From NCBI GenBank assembly GCA_004026145.2, contig CP034980.1:11263649-11327648 (forward strand): DNA of 64,000 bases. The letters run 5' to 3'. The stretch comes from Takifugu bimaculatus (lineage: Eukaryota > Chordata > Actinopteri > Tetraodontiformes > Tetraodontidae). This document shows, piece by piece, positions 58,694 through 64,000 of the stretch; within the stretch, counting starts at the first letter, position 1, and each line of letters begins with the position of its first letter. The notes beneath the pieces were generated by a model, which did not search any database, was not told where the DNA came from, and was given only the letters and a program-made list of their open reading frames with translations. A program made the position numbers and the translations under genes.

Positions 58694-60875
58694 GGATGGT
58701 ATGGCTTGCTGAAGTAGCAGGTTTAGAAATGAAAATACTTTTTATGTTTATGGATTATTTTTGTTGTCCATGCTTTGCTGTAGGATGTTATGCGGGCTAA
58801 AAAGTGGAAGTTGAGCAAGAACAGGAATGATGAAGTTTATCCATAAAGCCCCAAACCAAACAGCTTTTTAGAAAGGTGACAGAGGAGAACTGAGATAAAA
58901 AGATAGACAAGAAGAAGAAAAGTAGATAGGATAAGTAGATATTTGAAAGTGAGGATATTGAGTTGGGAATATGGTGTAGTCCATCTTGTTGCTGTGTTCC
59001 CAGCAGAGGAGTTTATCTGAAGTATCTGGGATCTAAGTGAATTACTGTAGGCTATCTCATGGCTGCAGATAAGCAGCAGGGGTTGTTTTCAGGACAATCT
59101 GATTTGCATCAAGGTCTCAGGGCATTTTTTATTGAAAATGTGAGGGTCTTTGTGGAGTTGATACAGCGGTTGGATTTATGTGACCATGTGTTTGTGTAGC
59201 TTTTAATTTCTGTTCTTTCCAGGTGGTTGCTAAGTTACTCTACCCCAGGTTTACATCAACACTTTTTATTGGCAGGAGCAAACATGCAACAAACTGGTGT
59301 CTGTAATTTCAGACTAGAGCTAGCAGGGTATTGGACAGTTGAGATGCAAGGGTGGAAGCTGGTAACTTGTAAGAATATTTAGGGGTTATTGTTAAACTTG
59401 TGAACTTCTTCTCAAAGCCTTTTAAAGTGTGGCTTCACACTTGCAGTACTTGACAATTTTTGGTGACAGTTTCATTACACATACCCTCTCTTGACAATTA
59501 GAGACAATTAAAAGAAAAAAAACAACTTCCTTATTTCATGGGAGTTAAAGTTGAACCACAGTACCCAATTAAAGACAGCACCTGAGGGTTTGACATTCCT
59601 AAAAATTCCTTTTGCATAGAACTGTTAAAGATCTGTACTTCTGCTACAGGCGGCTCAGTTTACTATACAAGGGAAAACTAGGGAAGATAAAACATCAACC
59701 ATATTTTTTGCCAAAGGAGAGGAATGGTTCCTGGAAAGTTCTTGCCCCTAGTATTTACCAGGACCTCCCACAGTGGAAAAAAACCTGTGTTGTCTTTGGT
59801 CAAAGCAGGTCAAAGACATGCATCCATCAGCAGGAAGTCAATGTTGGCAATGTGAAAATGCCCAAATGCCAAACAAAGGTGTTGATCTGTGTTAGAAAAT
59901 CATACATTGATGTTATAATTTCCGTATGAATGCTGTACAACAGCGTTTCTGTTACCTTCTGAAGCTCAAGTGTTCGAGCCCGGCTGTCTCTGCAGCTGCT
60001 ACACTGTTATTTCATTTCTTTGTTTTTGTTAAAGTACTGCAATTAACCCATCACCAGCTACAGCTGAAACAAAGGGAGAACCGTATATTTTCCAGTAGCA
60101 CGATAGGAAAAGTTTCAGGAGAGTTTTATGGTATAATTTACTGATGAATCTGTGAAAATCTGACAGTCTGTTGCAATGGTGTGTCAGCTGCTTATAGACG
60201 CTGGGCCACAGGGTGTGTTTCAGATGCAGCCACACAAACACACACACACATGCACACTCTATCACAGCTGTGCTCTTCAGGGTGATCTCTCTTCCACAGC
60301 GTCACCTGAGGGTGAGCTGCTGTAAGGGTCAACAGTCTGTCAGCTGTCAGCCTTCATCAGTTTTCAATCCTCATTTGCCTCATATACGAGTGTACACACA
60401 GGTAATACCGTATCAACAAGGCAGGGAATTATCTTATTCAGTCAATTGAACATTGTAAAGGAGACTTGGGGTTTGGGCAAAAAAAGTTCATTCACAAATA
60501 TAGTGACAATAATTTATCAATCTGAGCATTTCTACAGGGAATATATTGTGGTATCATGTGACAGTCTGATTTCATTAAAGACATTTGTGCAGGCTTGGCC
60601 TTACACATGGACAAATTGGAGTTACCTTTGTGTAAATAAGTCTGTTACATTATAAGGTTGTTTTTTTTCCCCCCAGTAATAGAGGTAGAAAATAGTAGAT
60701 CAACAGATTCATTTTACTGATTTTTAGAGAACAAATAACATGTGGCTGAGATTAGTTGTAGGTTATAGATGCTAAAAATGTATAACGTGACCACACACTA
60801 GACAAATCCAACCTCAGCCCAGAACAGATCTGTGCTCCCTTAAACCTTTGTCTCAACACCACTTACTGTACTTCC
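58694..60875. other. Spacer
   Basis: No supported gene. A B-box-like GTTCGAGCC near 59973 lacks a convincing tRNA fold or A box. Confidence 0.5.
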
Positions 60876-62230
60876 AATACAGGGAAAACTACTACAGGCA
60901 GAAAATGGATGCCTTGCCATGGGTTTAGTGTTCTCCCAAATAGATGCCAACCTGTATATGGAGGAAGTACAAAATGGATGCTTTAAAAACCTTTAAAGAA
61001 ACATCTCCCAACATATGGTAAAGGTATGTGGGTGATACTTGGGCAATTATCAAAAAGCCAGAACTGGAGGCATTCACAGCCCACACCAACAGCAACGTGC
61101 ACCACAACATCAGCACCATCCGGAAGGATCTGAAGGACAAGTGGGACTTCATTTTAAAAAAAAATACAAAAAAAGAACATAATAGACCAAGAAAACAAAG
61201 CCAAACCATTGTCATTCCCTATGATGCAGGGGTAGAGGATCTTTAACAATCATCACATTAGTGTTTATTTCAACCCTGGCAACACTCTGAGATAGAGGTT
61301 GTCCACCCAAAGGACAAAACACCCATGAAAAACATGTTGTGTCTACAGTCCAGTGCAGTGAGGAATTCATTGACTTGTACACTGGAGGAACAAAACAATC
61401 AAGCACATGGCTCACCACAGAAGAGCCATGTCCTTTGGAAGGAACCAGCTGTTCACCTACCTCTAAACGTCTGTTACGTGTCAGGGGAGTTGTTGGTGTT
61501 TCTTTGTGTTCTTTGTTGCTGGTGACCGCCCAGAGTGGCGCCATCCAGAGGCTGAGAAGTGGTGGAACACCGAAAGGCAGTGCTGGTGACGAGGAAGATA
61601 GACACCACCTGTGGACTCCGGGGATATCTTAGGATTGGCTCCCCTGTGTCTATCTGACCAATCACCAGCGGAGTCCCGCTTTAAAGGCTCTCCCCCCTAA
61701 TTTCATGGGGGCTCGCTCTCTCGCTCAGTGTTGGACAGGGAGAGTTTGTGGAGGGCAGGTGGGACGAGGTAAGGACGGGGTACCCCATACATTGCTGCAC
61801 ATAGGTTTTGATTGTTACACTAGGTTATGGGCTGTGGCCACCATTGTGTTTTTGATGTTTTAAGATGCCCTGTTTTTTGACTTTTGTTTTGGCACAGACC
61901 CGTTTGTTCCACCTCTCCCTCCACTCTTGACGTATGCACGTGTGTTAAGAAATAAAGCACAATCTTGATAAACTGTTTTGGTCCTTCCCTGGTGGCTTGT
62001 TAGTCTCTACGTTAACCACCCTCAAAAGGGTTAAACGTAACAACGTCAAACACCTGAACAAATGGTTTCAATGGGCCTCTGTCAAGCTGATGAGCCTTAA
62101 CAACAACAATTCAAGAAAGCCATTCCCCTATAATGGTTTCATATTGGTTTAGTTTAACCAAACCACTGAACCAGTCAGTACTGAAGATGCCTTTTAGTTA
62201 AGATGCAAATGTCTTCTGATTTTATGGGTA
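60876..62230 (+). mobile_element. Decayed Penelope-like element, split by an LTR
   Basis: 60890-61150 matches a Penelope reverse transcriptase in broken frames (ANLYMEEVQNG, RYVGDTWAII-like, EAFTAHTNSNVHHNISTI). 61260-61470 matches the GIY-YIG end (EEFIDLYTGGTKQ, HHRRAM-like) of the copy at 43312-44106. After the LTR the match resumes at about 62055 (KWFQ ... SVK, compare RWFERGVK) and reaches the 3' tail CTGAAGATGCCTTTTAG. Stops and shifts are frequent. Confidence 0.75.
61472..62042 (+). mobile_element. Solo LTR with 5-bp target duplication
   Basis: 571 bp starting TGTTACGT and ending ACGTAACA, flanked by the direct repeat ACGTC (61467-61471 and 62043-62047). It contains a TTTAAAGG TATA-like box near 61680 and AATAAA at 61951-61956 in plus orientation. 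No internal coding region remains, as expected after recombination between two LTRs of a gypsy- or BEL-type element. It sits inside the Penelope fragment, so it is younger. Confidence 0.85.
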
Positions 62231-62294
62231 TCTTCATTTGATTTCAAAATCCTTCTTCTAAACTACAAGGCCTCTTTAGAGGCTTCTCTACTGT

Positions 62295-62450
62295 GTGAAA
62301 TGGACTCCCTGTACAAGTCCTGCTCAAGGTTTCTTCCTGTTAAATGGGAGCTTTTCATTGCTATTGCTTTTTGAGGGTTTCACTAAAGCACCCACACACT
62401 TTTGATTCTAACAGATTCTATAAATAAAATTGAATTCAACTGATGTTTGA
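62295..62450 (+). mobile_element. L2-type LINE 3' tail fragment
   Basis: CTGCTCAAGGTTTCTTCCTG TTAAATGGGAGC and TTGATTCTAACAGATTCTAT AAATAAAATTGAATTCAA follow the tail of the copies at 29930-30060, with more divergence. Confidence 0.7.
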
Positions 62451-62922
62451 TTCATGTCTTGGCCACTTGTCTGACATCTGTGATTAAGAGGCAACTGCGT
62501 TAGTGTGCTCACCCCAGTTGTGAAACAGCTGCTGCATCATGTCCTAATTGCATTTAAAAAGATTTAACTAATGACATTACAAAGAAACCAAAACCCAATT
62601 AGCATTTTCCTGAAACAGCTTGAGGGCTTTTAATTTGATGGGTGAGAAAAGGTATTTCAGAATGTTCTTGTTTGTGTATTTCATGCAGTCCTTTTTATGT
62701 ATCACTTTTTAAAACAACTTCAAACAGTTTTAGGAAGTGTGTTTTTTACAGTATACTGTATTTGCATTAACATGCCTTACACTGCTTTAATACATAATGT
62801 ATAGTAAAACTATTAATACAGTATGACTGGATAAGCCCTGATCCTTTCATTGAAAGTTCAGTCCATTCGGCTATATGTTCTGATTGCAGCAGTTCATTGT
62901 TAAAAGGCACTATTGTGTAAAG
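62451..62922. other. Spacer before the hAT element
   Basis: AT-rich, nothing recognised. Confidence 0.5.
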
Positions 62923-64000
62923 CAGGGGTGGGGAACCTTTTTCATATCGAGGGCCATTTCAATTTTTATAAAGTCCTCCGAGGGCCATACTATTACAAAC
63001 ACATACCTAGGGATGCAAAAAAAAGACAAAAAAAAGTCTATAACCACTGTGTTACTAAGTCTCATGATTTCTGCATTTGAATTATTTATTTACCACACAT
63101 GCATATAAAATCACCAAAAAAATGGAATAAAATGACAAACAAGTAAAATATGTTTACATGATCATACAAAACAATTTTTTAAAAAAAGGTGCAGAGTTGA
63201 GGCAAGAGACCCGTAAGGGCCTGTTCGAGGCCCCTACTCAGAGCACAGACCTCTGCCAAGTGCAACAATTCCTGGCATATTGTGATTTCCACCATAAATA
63301 TTAGTCCCACATATACTTTGACTACATATTTAGATTCCTTGACCATAAAAACATACCGTTAGCCACTGGAATCATAATATATGTCTTAGTTCAGTAATTC
63401 ACGAAAAAAATTCACGCTTTGAAACAATTTTATTTTGTCTGGCGCGAGCACCTCAGCGGCGGCTACGAGGCACTCCTTCACGAACTCTCCTTCGGCGTGA
63501 GGTTTCAGCTTCGTGGTTATTAATTCACTCACCACAAAACTTGCACGCGTAATATTCTCTCTGTCGGTACATGGTCGTACGTAAAGCTGCTTGTTGAGCC
63601 TCCAAACTCTGACGAAGAGCTTTAATTTCATCCAAACGCATCTGTCCTTTCAACTCGTCGAGTTTAGCGTGTTTCGAGCTGTAATGGCGCTCGAGATTTG
63701 CCTTTTTCATCACTGCCAGCTCCTCGCCACAAACTAGGCACACTGGCTTGCCTTTTACTTCAACAAAGAAAAAAATCATTTGTCCATTTCTCCTGGAATA
63801 CACGGCATTCTGCATCCACCTTCCTTTTCTTGACAGTCGCCATGATACAATTTTTCGTCCGTGTCAATCAGTCCAGCCCACTACGTACATCACATGCTGT
63901 GTTCACTGACCCTGACATAACTGTCTGTTTTATCTCAGAAAACGGGAAAATATTTCCTCTTGTTACAAAAGAAATTTCAGGATACGAAAGGCAAAAATAC
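62923..64000 (-). mobile_element. hAT DNA transposon, running off the window
   Basis: The terminus CAGGGGTGGGGAACCTTTTT at 62923 is the classic hAT (Charlie-like) inverted-repeat end, followed by CGAGGGCCATTT-type subterminal motifs. A transposase N-terminus on the minus strand begins at 63842. The other terminus would lie beyond 64000. The 62950-63385 segment is non-coding, so the middle and end of the transposase gene are deleted. Confidence 0.8.
63386..63842 (-). pseudogene. hAT transposase N-terminus (GTF2IRD2/ZBED-like), two frameshifts
   Basis: ATG at 63842 begins MATVKKRKVDAECRVFQEKW. A shift in the T run near 63770 leads into FFVEVKGKPVCLVCGEELAV ... RHYSSKHAKL, a BED-type zinc finger with Cys-x2-Cys and His residues. 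A second shift near 63553 leads into ITRASFVVSELITTKLKPHA and EGEFVKECLVAAAEVLAPDK, then a premature stop at 63386. Family members continue for several hundred residues, so this copy is truncated and dead. Confidence 0.8.

Noticed and set aside
59612..59929. 105-residue plus-strand frame
   Set aside because: No recognisable domain, low complexity of support, no neighbouring exon signals.
59965..59985. GTTCGAGCC as a tRNA gene or SINE B box
   Set aside because: No cloverleaf, no A box at the right distance and no tail; a chance match.

Overview
The window is vertebrate, and almost certainly teleost, nuclear DNA. Genes are split into short exons with GT/AG introns. AT-rich introns and spacers are full of microsatellites and old transposons typical of fish (Tc1, hAT, L2, Tx1, Penelope, Ty3/gypsy, solo LTR). 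No bacterial, organellar or viral genome architecture is seen. Exons were joined by hand from splice consensus, reading phase and family similarity. In every multi-exon gene reported here the coding exons sum to a multiple of three.

Layout. (1) 227-5467, plus strand: an NK1-class homeobox gene (nkx1) with three coding exons. (2) 7117-31762, minus: uvssa, transcription-coupled repair scaffold, 14 coding exons, convergent with nkx1. NKX1-1 and UVSSA are also neighbours on human 4p16.3, so this looks like ancient linkage. Its two largest introns carry candidate conserved non-coding blocks, an interstitial telomeric repeat and a nested LINE/gypsy cluster. (3) 34286-39152, minus: sil1, exchange factor for the ER chaperone BiP, 11 coding exons. 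(4) 41263-45979, minus: spdl1 (Spindly, dynein adaptor at kinetochores), 14 coding exons ending in a CAQQ farnesylation box. One intron holds a Penelope-like element with a perfect 13-bp target duplication. (5) 49354-50993, minus: a small gene of eight coding exons. Its N-terminal half is the tandem Agenet/Tudor module of the fragile X family (FMR1/FXR1/FXR2), but KH and RGG domains are absent. I know no described gene with this architecture; it is the best candidate here for something new.

The right third (51-64 kb) has no host gene I can recognise. It is a graveyard of mobile elements: L2 LINE copies, two Tc1 relatives, an ORF1-only Tx1-type LINE bounded by GAAA-type microsatellites, a Penelope fragment split by a solo LTR, and the end of a frameshifted hAT element at the window edge.

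The four minus-strand genes act in different pathways (DNA repair, ER folding, mitosis, probable RNA/chromatin reading) and I see no functional operon-like logic. The likely regulatory story is at the left end, where uvssa introns may host enhancers for the developmental gene nkx1.
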